A program made the translations under genes and the position numbers. From Rhodosorus marinus (Eukaryota > Rhodophyta > Stylonematophyceae > Stylonematales > Stylonemataceae), in the NCBI GenBank assembly GCA_029953675.1, contig JAMWBK010000012.1:930001-994000 (forward strand): 64,000 nt of DNA. Reading direction: 5' to 3'. Positions 32,985-44,264 of the stretch are shown here, one piece after another. The notes beneath the pieces are model-generated. The model was given only the letters and a program-made list of their open reading frames with translations. It ran no database searches and was not told where the DNA came from. Positions within the stretch are counted from its first letter, which is position 1, and the number at the start of each line of letters is the position of its first letter.

Positions 32985-33085
32985 AACGTCTTGAGACAAT
33001 TCTCTGGCAAAGTGGGAGCCTCTTCGGGCAATTTGTTGCGAAAATTCTCTGGGAAAACTGGGAGCCTCTTCCGGTGTTGCACCAA
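32985..33085 (+). repeat. Two tandem copies of about 50 bp
   Basis: CTCTGGCAAAGTGGGAGCCT and CTCTGGGAAAACTGGGAGCC recur about 48 bp apart. In one open + frame they would encode similar peptides (RQFSGKVGASSG and RKFSGKTGSLF), but no gene is supported around them. Confidence 0.4.
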
Positions 33086-33129
33086 TTCTCGGGTGGGCGG
33101 GGCGACCTCTATTGGACGTTAGGGATCTC

Positions 33130-34320
33130 TTTCGATGGCATTGAGCGGGGGATTTGTAGCCTGTTGAAGGTTATATCACACGTGGTCGTGGTTTCCTCGA
33201 TATTTTGATATGTTTCTTCATGCGCGCTTCCTGGTGGCTGCTGGCAAACTAGCAGCTCTTCCATGTCGGACAAGCTTCTAAAGTGACTTACGTAGGTCTG
33301 TCCGGATCTAACAAGGAACCGCCCTCTAAGAATTCTCAGCTCATGACATTGGACGAAAATAAATCCTAAATCAAATACTATTTTTGCAATGAGATGAGTA
33401 TAATTGGATAATACCTTTTTGCTATCCTAATATATTACATTATTTACTTTTTCATATCGAGCTTTTAAAGTAATTCTGAAGCATGGGAGATCTGATTGCA
33501 TGATTTATATTGTATTTGTGAATAATAATCGTCGCCGTCGTTTTTGTTTCATTTATTTAATTTGATTCGTGGTGGAATCAAAATCGGGGGTTTTTGGTGA
33601 GAAACTTCATGTTTTTGTTTTTCTCATTTCTTGTACGGGTGGCATTGTCCAGCGCCTCAGAAGCATTTAGGGCTCTCGTGCTGCTTGGAAGGCGCACGGA
33701 GCGAGTGCTTGTAACTTCAATGAAAATTTTATGCACGCTGTGCTTTGCCGAATGAACTAGTCGACTGCCAGTGCTCGTAGTCAGCTGATTGCGGTTGGGT
33801 GAGGGTGGTTAATTCAATATGAACCGGGTTTGTTCGGAGACTTGACCGCGAGAGGGCGGGAGGGGGGGGGGGTTGGGGACAAAATCAAAACCAGAGACCG
33901 AACTGAAGGCAAAGATCGCGCTCCTCCAAACGTCAAACGCGGCGTTCATGCGCACGAAAATCAAACGGAACTCAAAACGGGTAAAGACCGAGAGGAAAAT
34001 GCACCTTACACCGCAGCGCTCCACAGAACCACTTCCGCGAAGATTCAACTACTCACTTCACGCACCTGCCCGCCTTGCACCGCTCCACAAAAACAAAACC
34101 ACCACTTGACAACGTCGTAAGAAACGGATTAACGAAAACCAAAAAAAGTTCCTCAGAAACCGCCGATTGTGATCACCCAACTTCTTGTGTTCCGAAAACG
34201 GATCAAATTGAATAAATGAAACAAAAACAAAAGGAGACAATTATTATTCATAAATACAATATAAAACATCCAATAGAATCCTCCCTTGAGGACTGACACG
34301 CACACCTTGGAGGAATTTTG
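33130..34320. other. Intergenic
   Basis: AT-rich to mixed, with a G run near 33860. Nothing recognised. Confidence 0.35.
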
Positions 34321-34329
34321 CTTAGGCTA

Positions 34330-34485
34330 TGGTCTTTCGCAACGACCCTGGGCGTGTAGATAGCACGGAGCTTTCTTTGACCCTGTGGCGCTCAAATGAT
34401 GCTTTGTTTGTAGACGCGCGTCATCAGCGTCTTGTCTCTCGCTTCTCAGGGTAGTTAGCCTCTGAATAAACGGATCATCATCATG
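34330..34485 (+). mobile_element. Family 1 retroelement 3' end with intact tail
   Basis: AACGACCCTGGGCGTGTAGA, GCGCGTCATCAGCGTCTTGT, CTCTCGCTTCTCAGGGTAGT and CTCTGAATAAACGGATCATC. It closely matches the minus-strand copy at 447-700, so one of the younger copies. The target region lies just 5' of the next gene candidate. Confidence 0.6.
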
Positions 34486-34657
34486 GTCCGATGTTTGGGA
34501 TTGGTGGGGTGGTTCTGTACTTGGCAGGAGCTGGTTCAGGCTGTGGTATGAAAACTATAGGGGATACGCTGTAGTTTGACAAGATGGACTGGTCGATTGG
34601 CAGGTGTGGAAGTGTTGAGAGGGTGAGTGGGAAGTCTGTTAGAATTTTTGATTTGAT

Positions 34658-35760
34658 ATGCATCGGTGGACTTTTTTGTGCGTTCTGCTAACCGGTTTGG
34701 CGTTTGCGGAGGGTGAGGTGGGTGCGACTTTCTACTGCTTTCGTGTAAGAGTCTGTCCGTGATGCTGTGGGGATGAGGATATGCCGTCCACGATTAAGAA
34801 ATTGAACAAGAGAAGGACGGTGAGGCCAGGGCGGAGCATTAAAGTGAGTATCCAGCACGCAGTCTCGCACAGTGCGGGTTTTGTACTTTCTCCAGGAGGC
34901 CAACTCACGTAGTTACCGAGGGTTCCCGCCAATCCCAGAGTTTCTCATGAAGGTCGGTCGAATCCGGGTTCCTGCGGCTGTGAACGACTCGATATCTGTT
35001 CGCCTGAGAGACTTCAACAGTCCTCTCCAGACAAGGTTTTTCTACATTGTGAAGCCGAATCTGGAAGCCGACGCCCCATTCTACCAGAACAGAGACGCAG
35101 ATTACTATGTCGCTCGCGCAAACACGAGACCAAATACTCCGACCAAGGACTCCCTGAGGGTATTTCATCAAAATTCTCACTGAATCCAAAAGATCACCGT
35201 CAAAGGACCTTTCTATATACGACTGAACTGGGCTGCAACCGCCAAGGCCGACATCATCCTCGCGCTTCGCCAACAAGGAAACAAGGATGTTATCGCTATA
35301 TCGTACGGTCTAAGAGGCGTTGCCTAACCAGAGTTCAACTGTTTGACAAAAAGGAGGAGTCCTTATGAAGTCACCGCTCAATTCAAACACGTGGGCGGTT
35401 CTGTTGTACAGACGGCGAAACAGACCTTCGCTATAAGCCCACACGACTACATCCTCTTTTTGAAGGAGATCAGAGCCGTCCGCCGGAGCGGACCGTTTAC
35501 GGTCTCCGTATTCTGGGTGTCCAAAGCCCGCCGCCCTACAAGGAGGCGCGCTTTGCGTCGTCCAGATCAGATATCCGCGTTCCAGATCCACCGTCCCGCT
35601 GGTGGAGGCCAAAGTGAAAGTGAAGCCAGCCCCGGGTTCGGCGAATTTGACGTTGAGCTTACAGAGCCGAGGACCTTATTGAACATGCTCCTTTCTACAA
35701 TCTACGTTTTGCAGTCACCTCTAGCACCGGGAGTTGGAAAGCTTCGATACTGAATGCGGT
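34658..35760 (+). CDS. Candidate secreted protein gene, splicing uncertain
   Basis: The ATG at 34658 starts a clear signal peptide (MHRWTFLCVLLTGLAFAE), with a donor (GTGAGG) at 34713. A short exon 34799-34843 and an exon 34896-35159 join in frame and give LMKVGRIRVPAAVNDSISVR and FYQNRDADYYVA. Further + segments look like beta-strand-rich protein (ITVKGPFYIRLNWAATAKAD; YEVTAQFKHVGGSVV; VEAKVKVKPAPGSANLTL), but they lie in different frames that I could not connect with introns of normal size. It is either a gene with additional exons or a decaying one. No family was recognised. It is convergent with the repeat-exon gene. Confidence 0.35.
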
Positions 35761-36447
35761 TCCGAGTAAAAATGGTGTGGATTTCCGCGAAGGTTGAGAA
35801 CAAAGTCAGTCAGAATGAGAAGTAGGGCCCCCCCCATCGGGTTGTCTGCTGTTGCCAATTGTGGTTTTGTGCGCGAACAGATCGTGCCCTAGTGTCCCTA
35901 CAACGTAAATACGGGGCGATCGGAGACGTGCAGTCAGATCTGACTTTGAATTAAAGAAAAAAAGATTCACGGACTTCGCTGACAGACTGGGAAGTGGGAG
36001 TCTGCTCATGGGCTAGCTCCGTGTAGACAGCCAATTCGCAACGACTAAAGCCCCAGCACAAGGTTGTAACGAGTCCATCGGTCGATGAGGCCCTTAGGCC
36101 ATGGGCATGCCTCATGTAGGTTAAGATCACAAGCCGCGATAAGGACCAAAACAACTCGAGAGGTACCCTCCTGTAAACAGAAGTGATCGTAAGGTACGAA
36201 TAGCACGTGGGAGAATTGTGTAATGTGATCAGTTCATGAACACATAGGTCGAGGGACCTACCTGTCCTCACTGTTCCGCTCGGCAATGGTCGAGCTCCAA
36301 CTTCAGTCCCCAGGCCTTGGCCAAACGTCTACTCTTTACAAAAAATACCTTAGCCCTTCTTAAGACGGCTTCTTGGGTAGTGAACGTGCGTTGCAATAGC
36401 ATACTAAGATCAGCGCCAGTCGGGCCTCGAACAAAATGGATTTGCCA

Positions 36448-39400
36448 TTAGAGATCATCATATTCTTCAGAGTCCATGTCGTCAAACAGCTCCGGTGGAG
36501 ACTCATAGTCCTCGGGGGAGGATTCACTGTTCTTCAGAACGTTGTACATTGGCTCCAGGACGCTCGGGACTTCCAGATCAGATACTGGCGAAAGAATCTG
36601 GTTTGCAAGAAGCGGGAGGAGGTCCTAGTGAACACACGAGAGCAATACGGAAAAAGCCAGAACGGTTTGGTTACCTCGTTTCGAAGTAACGATTTCATGT
36701 TCGTTGACTTGAGAGACATTTCTACTTCAAACTTGACCTGAGCATTGACGTCATTTGGAGAACACAGCCGAGTGGAGGTGAGAATCTCGATTCAGGTCAG
36801 GTTAGATCCCACAGAGAGGATAACAAAGTAAAAGTACGTACGTCGATGAACTTGACGCCTCGTCCGCGATAGGAATGGTCAAAGATGACCGGGCCTTTGA
36901 AGGTACACTATGAAACCGCAAATAAAAAGAGAAGAGATCTTTGCGTGAGTCCGGTGATTATACCACGTCCGAACTCTGGTTCTCGGGTTGGGTTGCCTAC
37001 CTCTAGAAACTGGACTCTGAACAGTTTCGCGTGTTTGAAATCCACGATATCTGCAAACGTAACCTGTTGACCGTGCGAGGAATATGTCACTAGGAAGCCT
37101 TCGATCTGGTAGCTAAATCTCGTCTTGACGTACATTGCGAAAAACAACTTTGGACATATAGGCCCCTTCAAAGCCGACTCTACCAAGGAACAGTGCCTAC
37201 GAGAAGAACAAAAGGAATCGCGGATAAGTTGAGTGGTTAGATAATCAGTATCGACCGCTGCGGGAAGGAATCAGACCTTGTCGACTGTAACGCGCTCGAT
37301 CGTCGATTTCGCAAACCGTGAAATTCCAGCAAAGCCAACTTCCACCAAGCTGAGATCCTTCAGGAAGGCATAGCTCAGCAGCGTGTTACCAGAAACGCCG
37401 ACCTGTTGGCGAGGAAGCCGTTAGATTTGAGCGCTTCACAGGGCGTGATCCAGACGGAATCGATTCTTTCCTACCCCAATCAGATCCGTGTTCCTGATGT
37501 TCAGGTTTAGCAGCTCTACAGAAGCTCCAAAATGAACCTAGTGAAGCCGGAAATCAAATATCAGAGGCACGCGCTGGGAATTCAAGCCGCCATGATGTGA
37601 GGATGCGCCATACGTTGCGGAACTCCGCGTCCTTGATCGTCGAGGAACGAGAAACGGCGTCACCAACCACCGAAATCGAAGTGAACCGGACACGGTTCAA
37701 TTTCAACTCGTCCACTACGAATCCATCTCCAAACACCATCTAATACACAGGGTTCATCAGACAAGTTAAGAGCTCGGAGATCTCGAGACGTCGGTCCTAA
37801 AAGCTTCCAAAAAGCTCTTACGCTTTCAAAATTTCCGGCCTTGATGTTCACGTAGGACAGCAAGGTTCCACCCGCGATTATTACCTGGTTACGAGTACAC
37901 GAAAGAGTCACTTGAATTCTCCACAACGGGCCGATGGAGGAGAATGCTTGCAAGTCTTACATTCTGCAAATCTATCGTTTGAAAGATGACCTTCTCCGCA
38001 AGCGCATCCAACGCCATGGAAATCTGTTGGGATAGACGTAGTGGACAAGACCAAACATAAGGACCAAGGATGGGTTGTTGAGTACGGAGAAGAGCTCTTT
38101 CTTACTTGTTCAATGACGCCGTTCCTGAGATTGAGCTTGCCGAAGATGCCGCCTCCACCAGCCGATATCTTGTGGGCGGAAAGAGCAGTCGATTTGAAGT
38201 TAGAAGACATTCTAAGAGAGTCCAGTCCGACCAACTGTCGTCCACGTACCGATCTGAGCGCTGAGTTTTGCACATTTGCATCCTTGAAAATGAAATCACC
38301 GCCGGTGGAAATCTGCAGAGTGTTTGAAACATTACGGGTAGTAAGTGAATAGAGAGCGGGAAGAAAGTTCAGCTCTGGGCTGACGAATTTCGCTCACGTT
38401 TTCCAGCTTTGAACTGGTCAGTTTTGGGCTTTTCAGCGTTATTGAGTATTCAACTGAGACCTGTGGACGAAAAGCGACAGGCAGCGTTTGTTAGAGAGCC
38501 GCGAGGGGGGTACTCTTCTTTCGTTTCCGCATGTCTTACGTTCTGGATCTTCGTCTCGGTGATGACTGGAGATACTGCATCTACCATTCCGTTCACAGTG
38601 ATCTGGCGGCACAAGACGCTTCAGTACGAGATGACGGGAGAAGTTCGGGAGAAAGGTTCATAAGCTTACATCGCTTATGGACGTCTTCGTGAACTTGGGC
38701 TTGTTTAAAGACACACTCTGGTCGACTGTGATCTGTCGTGGGAGAAAATGAGAGCGATCAGACGTGTGGTACGCGTTGCGGATAAGTTTGTAAGGGGCGC
38801 ATTGGATCAGTGGCGACCTACCGAACCAACTAGAGATTTTTTGGTGGTCAAATACGCCAGCGACAGGAACGAAGCAAAACGTATCTACGCCGATTGGAAG
38901 AGCAGGGCAAAAACAAGAACCACTTGAGCATCGAGAACGTGCTCGAGTATTGTTCAGTTGAGAAGCTTACGTTCCTCGAGATGCTCTCGAAAATGGCCAT
39001 CCTCGTTAGAGTAACTGCTCCTGTGAATCTCAACTAGACGACAAAAAGGAAACCAGCCATAGTCAGCAAACTTGAATTTGCAAGCGGGAGACTGACCTCC
39101 TGCTAAGGAGCTCACCAATTCGTTGAGACAATCAGTGTACGAAACTTTGTTCGCTGATATCATTCCATGGAAATCGACCTAAACGAGAATCGCGACGCGT
39201 CAATACTGTTCAGGAGCTTATAATCTGAGAAAAGAGAGCTGCACAACGGTTGTGGACTCACTTTCGTAAACACCGATTTCAGAAACTTCGTATTTGAGAG
39301 TTCTCCACCGCTGCCTTCATAGGTCACCTGTTAAAAAGAATCCGCGGAAAGAAGCCAAACTTCAACGATAAAGGTCGGGATTTTGGTGAGAGGACTGGAA

Positions 39401-40040
39401 TCTCTTTGTCGCTCACGTTGGTCCACAATGCGTGCTTTCTTGGCAGCGAGCTAGGCGAGATATCGTTTGAATTCTGCGGCGTTTCATTGAGGAAGATTAT
39501 CTTGCTTTCAGACCATTTGTGTGGGAATCAACATGCTAAGCCTTCTTAGGTTCTGATTTGACTGTCATAGTACCAGATAGGCGTTTTCGAGTTTGTTTTT
39601 GTGCAAGCAGAAGTACGTCCTCTCACTTGAAAAGTCCATAGGGAGAAAGGTCAAGTTGGCATCGGACCAGCCCAAGTTTCCATCCACCATCTGCGGGTTT
39701 TCAGCAGAGCAGATCAGTACAACAGGTCTGAGGACGAAAGCAACCTTGCCCGTAGAGCACTCACCTTTGGCACACAGCTTCTCATCCTCACCACGGCGAC
39801 AGTTGCTGAAACAGTCAGGGCGATGAGGAAAAGCGCACTAACAGCTCCAACAATCACAAGGATTGACTTTTTTGTATCTCCGCTTCCCTCGTCCTTCTAA
39901 AACGATCCGAAAATGACAAACCAAAAAACCAACCGTTCATAAACCAAAACTGAACCCAAAACCAACCTCTTCTCTCAACAACATACCGATGAAGAAGACG
40001 GATTGTCAAAGTTCGCTCGAACTGCAGCGAGCTTGGACAT
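36448..40040 (-). CDS. Type II membrane protein with twenty 21-residue repeats, one repeat per exon
   Basis: Model of 23 exons and 600 residues. Exon 1 40040-39987 and exon 2 39896-39765 give a short charged N-terminus and one membrane helix (SILVIVGAVSALFLIALTVS, about 29-48). Exons 3 (39690-39574) and 4 (39500-39417) give an extracellular-type stem with possible N-glycosylation sites. Exons 5-22 (39327-36675) encode 20 repeats: sixteen exons of exactly or nearly 63 nt and two of exactly 126 nt (37739-37614, 37402-37277). Exon 23 (36597-36448) ends in an acidic tail (SEEYDDL). Every intron from exon 1 on is phase 0 and 67-104 nt long. The repeat pattern is [VI]-x-[FV]-x-G-x-x-x-[LF], then hydrophobics near 14, 16 and 19 and N/D/S at 21, as in a beta-solenoid with one coil per exon. 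I know no family with this sequence. The repeat domain is probably outside the cell or in the lumen; adhesion or wall scaffolding is a guess. The exon 3/4 junction is the least certain. Confidence 0.8.
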
Positions 40041-40099
40041 CCTGTCCTAGAGTTCTTTACACAAAATACCTTTCAAAAACAGATGTTCACCTACTGTAA

Positions 40100-41480
40100 A
40101 ATCAATTCGAAGAGCTCTATCCTTCGTCTCCGAACTACTCATCCTCTTCCTCCGCTCTCCTGTATTCTTCAGCATCTCAACGGATCGATTTTTCTACCCC
40201 AAAAAGCTCTCATTTTAAAAGTGTCTTCAATGGTTTTGATAGAGATCTATAACTATCTTCAAGGACAGTGAGCTAGCTCGATGGGATAAGATGTCTATAC
40301 TTGATGAAGGAACTGGGACTGCATCGTCGCGAGATCGTCACGAGATCGTCACGAGCCTTCAATCGGAGAGGACTGACGAAGACGCTGGATCTTGACGGTC
40401 CAGGCACTCAGTTCATCGTGACATGCGAACGAGGGCAGGGGTGCCGACGGAACCGGATGTTTCAGTTGATCCTGGTTTACTTCACAACGCCAGAATGGTG
40501 TGGGGGGGTCCGTGAGGTGCTCCAAGATCTCTTGGAACATCCAGTTCCATCGCTCCACTGCCGTGTTCGTTCGACACGTGAGATGAAGCAGTGAATACTT
40601 GGGCTGTTGGATAGCCGGGGTCGTTTTTCTGACTTGACTTTTTGAGTCTGGATTCTTTCTCATGCACCGTGAGGAGCTATCTGTGGTCTCCTACGTGCTA
40701 GAGAAATCGTTTGTCACTGGGCGTACGGGTCCCGATCCCCCAAGCGAGCTGATCCGATCTGTTCAGGCGCACAAGGTAGCGTATGTTGCCATCGAAAGAT
40801 TTAAGAGGAGATCTATCAGGCATAACATTCCTTATACGAACCGGTCTTCTTAGCTCTCTAAGTTAGACCTTGATCGGTACCTGCCCTGCCAGACCGTTTA
40901 GAGCGCCAAACCCCGCCAAACAGCCAACTACAACTGACACCGATGATATTCAAAATACCAGATTCCTATACATCAATATATCTTACTTCTTTTAAAAAAC
41001 GAATAATTCACAGGAATCTGGTAATTGGCAGTGAACAGCTTGAAACAAATCGTAGGGGTTATATTTACGCACTAAACTCATATGAAATTCAAATAATCAA
41101 AATTTCTTTCACTGTTTTTGAACTAGATGTCAATTGTTCAGCCCGGGGGGGGAGGTGAGGGTAGGGGGAACTGTGCTCTAACGATAGTAACATAATCTAG
41201 GGTTTTAGTACATATCACTATTGTACTAAAGGACTCAGTTCAGTTATAGAGACTGCTCCTGTTTGAGTTCCCCCCGGAGACGGCTTCAAGAGCAACCAGC
41301 TTCGTGTGACTACTCTTTATCTTCCTATACTATGTATTCGATGCTGTTCGTCTGATTCTCGTGTTTCGTCCTGATGATGGGCGGAGCTGCTTATTCAGCC
41401 CCCCGGTCCCTTGGCGTAGACTACTTGGACGTTACAAGCTTCTTGCCGAGAACATCGACGGCTGCGACCAGAACGTCATG
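40100..41480. other. Intergenic with a 12-bp inverted repeat
   Basis: TACCAGATTCCT at 40956-40967 and its exact reverse complement at 41012-41023 flank 44 bp of AT-rich DNA, possibly a tiny foldback element. The minus frame near 40600-40400 has a zinc-knuckle-like look but no intact motif. No gene is supported. Confidence 0.4.
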
Positions 41481-41484
41481 GATT

Positions 41485-42155
41485 TCAGGTCTCGAATCTC
41501 TGCATCAAGGGCGCAGCAGCGAACAGACTGAGCAGTGCTGAAAACGGTCGATTCTGATTTGGTGGTCATCCATACCTCATCTGCTTCGCCACTCGGAATG
41601 CTTCCTCGACGCTCATCCATCTTCGAGTTCTCTCCCCTTCCTGAGCAAAGGATGAGCTGAGAAGGGAGGATATTTCGGATCGCGCTGGTGGGAATTCTAT
41701 ACCTCTATCCAGTTCTCCACATGACTATGGACTTGAAGAAGGAACATGGTCTGCTGTTTGCCCACTGTCTCAAAGTGTAGACGCTCCTGAATGGATCCCG
41801 TTACGCCAGCTTCCTGCGTGTTGAGGCATGAAGATCAGCGATTTTCCAGCTCCCAGAGGGACAGCGTAGACCTCTTCTTCTGCTCACCTCCTCGGTTTCT
41901 CGGAGCACGACCTGCTGTGGACCCTCATCTGGTTCCATAGTACCTTTCGGGAAGATCCATCGGGAAGGGTCCTTCCGTGACGAAATCATGAGGACCTCAA
42001 AGTCAGTGTTCTCAACCCAACGGTAGGGAACCGATCCGTACTGCTCAGCGTAAAAAAAAACATACGGGCAGCCAGTGCTTGACAATTCAGCAAAGAAAGA
42101 AAGAAACCCACGCTTGACCAAGCCACGTCACCTTGAGTTGCTCTCCCAAGCTCAT
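41485..42155 (-). CDS. Nudix hydrolase, Nudix box split by an intron
   Basis: Five exons: 42155-42132, 42040-41888, 41813-41703, 41640-41576, 41527-41485; 131 residues. The domain starts YGSVPYRWVENTDFEVLMIS and continues SRWIFPKGTMEPDE. After splicing the Nudix box reads G-x5-E-x7-RETEEEAGV, matching GX5EX7REUXEEXGU with all metal-binding Glu residues; the third intron codon boundary falls inside it (between REТ-EE and EAGV). IPYR/WIFPKG context resembles diphosphoinositol-polyphosphate and dinucleoside-polyphosphate hydrolases. It therefore likely cleaves a nucleoside or inositol diphosphate linkage; the substrate is unknown. The 8-residue first exon is the least certain part. Confidence 0.75.
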
Positions 42156-42352
42156 TTTCAGTCTACAAACGTCATAGGACAAAGAAAACTTCAAACAGCA
42201 GACCTCTACCTGCTTCCTACTCCCAACTCCTCCACCATCAGTTCACCCAGCCCAACCTCGAGAGCCTATCTGATCCAAAATACCACGCAGTCCACTCACA
42301 TACCCTTCCCAATCCTCCTCCGCCATTACTACTATGGCAAGAGCGGTTTGAG

Positions 42353-43137
42353 ATGAGGTCAATCACATATCGAATGGTGATGCAGTCAACACAACCATCT
42401 TCTCTCTGCGTTGATACAAGGCTCGCCAGAGTCTGAGGATCTCGCAGGGTCTATTCCATGTCCTCAGGCTGCTCGACGTCGTGGTGCAACCGCTGGTTCA
42501 ATGCGATCGACTGAAAGAGTCTCCATACGCTGAAGCGTTGACTCATCCTACCTTTCTGGACTTCACGCTGTCCAATTGGGTTTGTACCGCTCCTTATCCA
42601 GTGCTTTTAGTCTTCTAAATGGTGTTACTTCTCGCTTGCTGTTTTGTCTTTTGTAACGACCAAGAACCCTCGGCTCTATGTCAGAATCCGAAACCTCAAG
42701 AACGAAGTGGACAAACCGACCTTTCAACGCAGATCTGTAAAAGGCTCTTGACTATAGCTGCTAAGTGATTCTGAAGTCCCCGCCTCACTCCGAGGAGTTG
42801 CTGATCTTCTCGTGGGTGGAGCGGACGGCCTTCGTAATGCGTAGGTTGACCTGACTCTACAACCAGCCCTCTTGCCTCGCGTTGTTTCTGTCACCATATC
42901 ACGCGCATCCACAAGGACGTTTTGTACCAGGAGGTCCATACAAGTGTGACCACCCTGCTATCAGATCTGCTCTGCCGCCATCGAAGTCTTCCGGTCCGGT
43001 GGAAGCCTCCGGCACGACTTGGCTTTGGGGACTGTTTGCGGAATCGCGATGAGAACTCGCTCGCTCTTTCCTCGCATCGTTGAGGTATATCCTCTGGCGT
43101 TCTACCAGCTCCTAATGTCCAGAGGCCCAACCTCCTA
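42353..43137 (+). CDS. Candidate multi-exon gene, no recognised family
   Basis: Protein-like + strand segments in order: ARQSLRISQGLFHVLRLLDV...ALTHPTFLDFTLSNWVC (about 42417-42595), NPRLYVRIRNLKNE (about 42667-42708), LLSDSEVPASLRGVADLLVG and GADGLRNA (about 42755-42838), then IEVFRSGGSLRHDLALGTVC to a stop at 43137. Each lies next to plausible splice sites, but the join between the later segments needs introns of under 30 nt, shorter than any in the confident genes. Start at 42353 (MRSITYRM) is a guess. It is divergent from the Nudix gene. Confidence 0.3.
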
Positions 43138-43139
43138 GC

Positions 43140-44215
43140 CAAACCTATCCGCTTGAACGTTTTCGTCGTGAGATTCTACAATGGTCCATCTAGATTGAAT
43201 TCAGTCAATATAGTCCATTTTTATTTTGATATTCAATTAATAGAAATAATATTGATTGATCCACTATTTTTTGGCCTGTCCTCGAAGGGTTCTAGAGACT
43301 TGTTTTGTTTTTTGGATTAATTTAGTAAGGAAATGACGATGGCCGGAGGTAAGCTTTTTGTGTGGATGAGAAAGGATTTTGAGATGTTCGGATTTTCATG
43401 TCATTTTTGATGGCGTTAGGGAGATGACGGGATAGATCTATTATGCAAGCGATCTAGCTCGGTTTGGTTAGTCTGCTCGTCTCCTCACGAAACACGGAAT
43501 GCTATCTTTGACTCTCATGTTTACTCTAAAACAAACAAGGCTGTCCCTAGGTTGGTGCCCTGGGACATGGGGGAGGTGAGAGGAGTCACAAATGTGCTTA
43601 CTCATCAGCTCAAACTGGCACGCTCTCATAGCAAGGTTCAAACTCAAGAGCTGACCCCGGGGCCCTTTCAACAGCATCGCATAAGGCGGTAGGATATCTG
43701 GTGAGACCGCAAAGGTCTGCCGTTGTCAAACGTTAACGATGTTATCCGCGTACTCACTTCCCGCTTTGCTAGAGGAAGCCTAAGCCTCTTGACCAAGCGG
43801 TTCGGAGACGTGAGATAATCTTCCTTCCCTCTCTCCCGAGGAAGGAGAGGGTGCGAGGAGGATGGAAAACATAAGATCACAGCTTAAAAACAAGACAAAC
43901 CGTCGAGGAGAGCTGTATGAAACCATCAAAGTAAGCTCAGGATATCACAACAGGAAGAATTTGCCTAACAATACTGGAGTTGCCGGAGGCAGCTAGCAAC
44001 CACGACGGGGAAGAAGGTATTGAGCAAGTTAGCAACGAACAGGCCGCCCATTGGGTTTGAGAAGTCTACAGAGTGTATTTAGTTGAAAGCGAGAGGAAGA
44101 GAAGGGAAGGGATGGAGTGAGGTGAGGTGAGGTAGGATTTGTTAAGTTAAAGAGAGGGTTTGTGAGGTTTGGCGGAAGAGGGGGAGGGGGCGAGGGAGGG
44201 AGGTGGATTTCGTTT
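43140..44215. other. Intergenic, then G-rich leader of the TatB-like gene
   Basis: AT-rich near 43180-43330, G/A-rich + strand 44090-44210. No gene is supported. Confidence 0.35.
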
Positions 44216-44218
44216 TTG

Positions 44219-44226
44219 TATATAAA
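44219..44226 (+). promoter_or_regulatory. TATA box of the TatB-like gene
   Basis: TATATAAACGGG, 39-46 bp upstream of the ATG at 44265. Confidence 0.5.
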
Positions 44227-44264
44227 CGGGAGAGGGGAATTCTGTATTGATCTTGTTGGTAGAG

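Noticed and set aside
40349-40663. Minus ORF with LLHLTCRTNTAVERWNWMFQ resembling a retroelement zinc-knuckle tail
   Set aside because: Cys/His spacing incomplete and no reverse transcriptase around it.
35160-43137. Possible introns of 21-33 nt (e.g. 35160-35192, about 42733-42753, 42838-42863)
   Set aside because: They would restore frames in weak candidate genes and have GT-AG ends, but every intron in the confident genes is at least 42 nt. Chance GT/AG pairs are common, so I did not build models on them.
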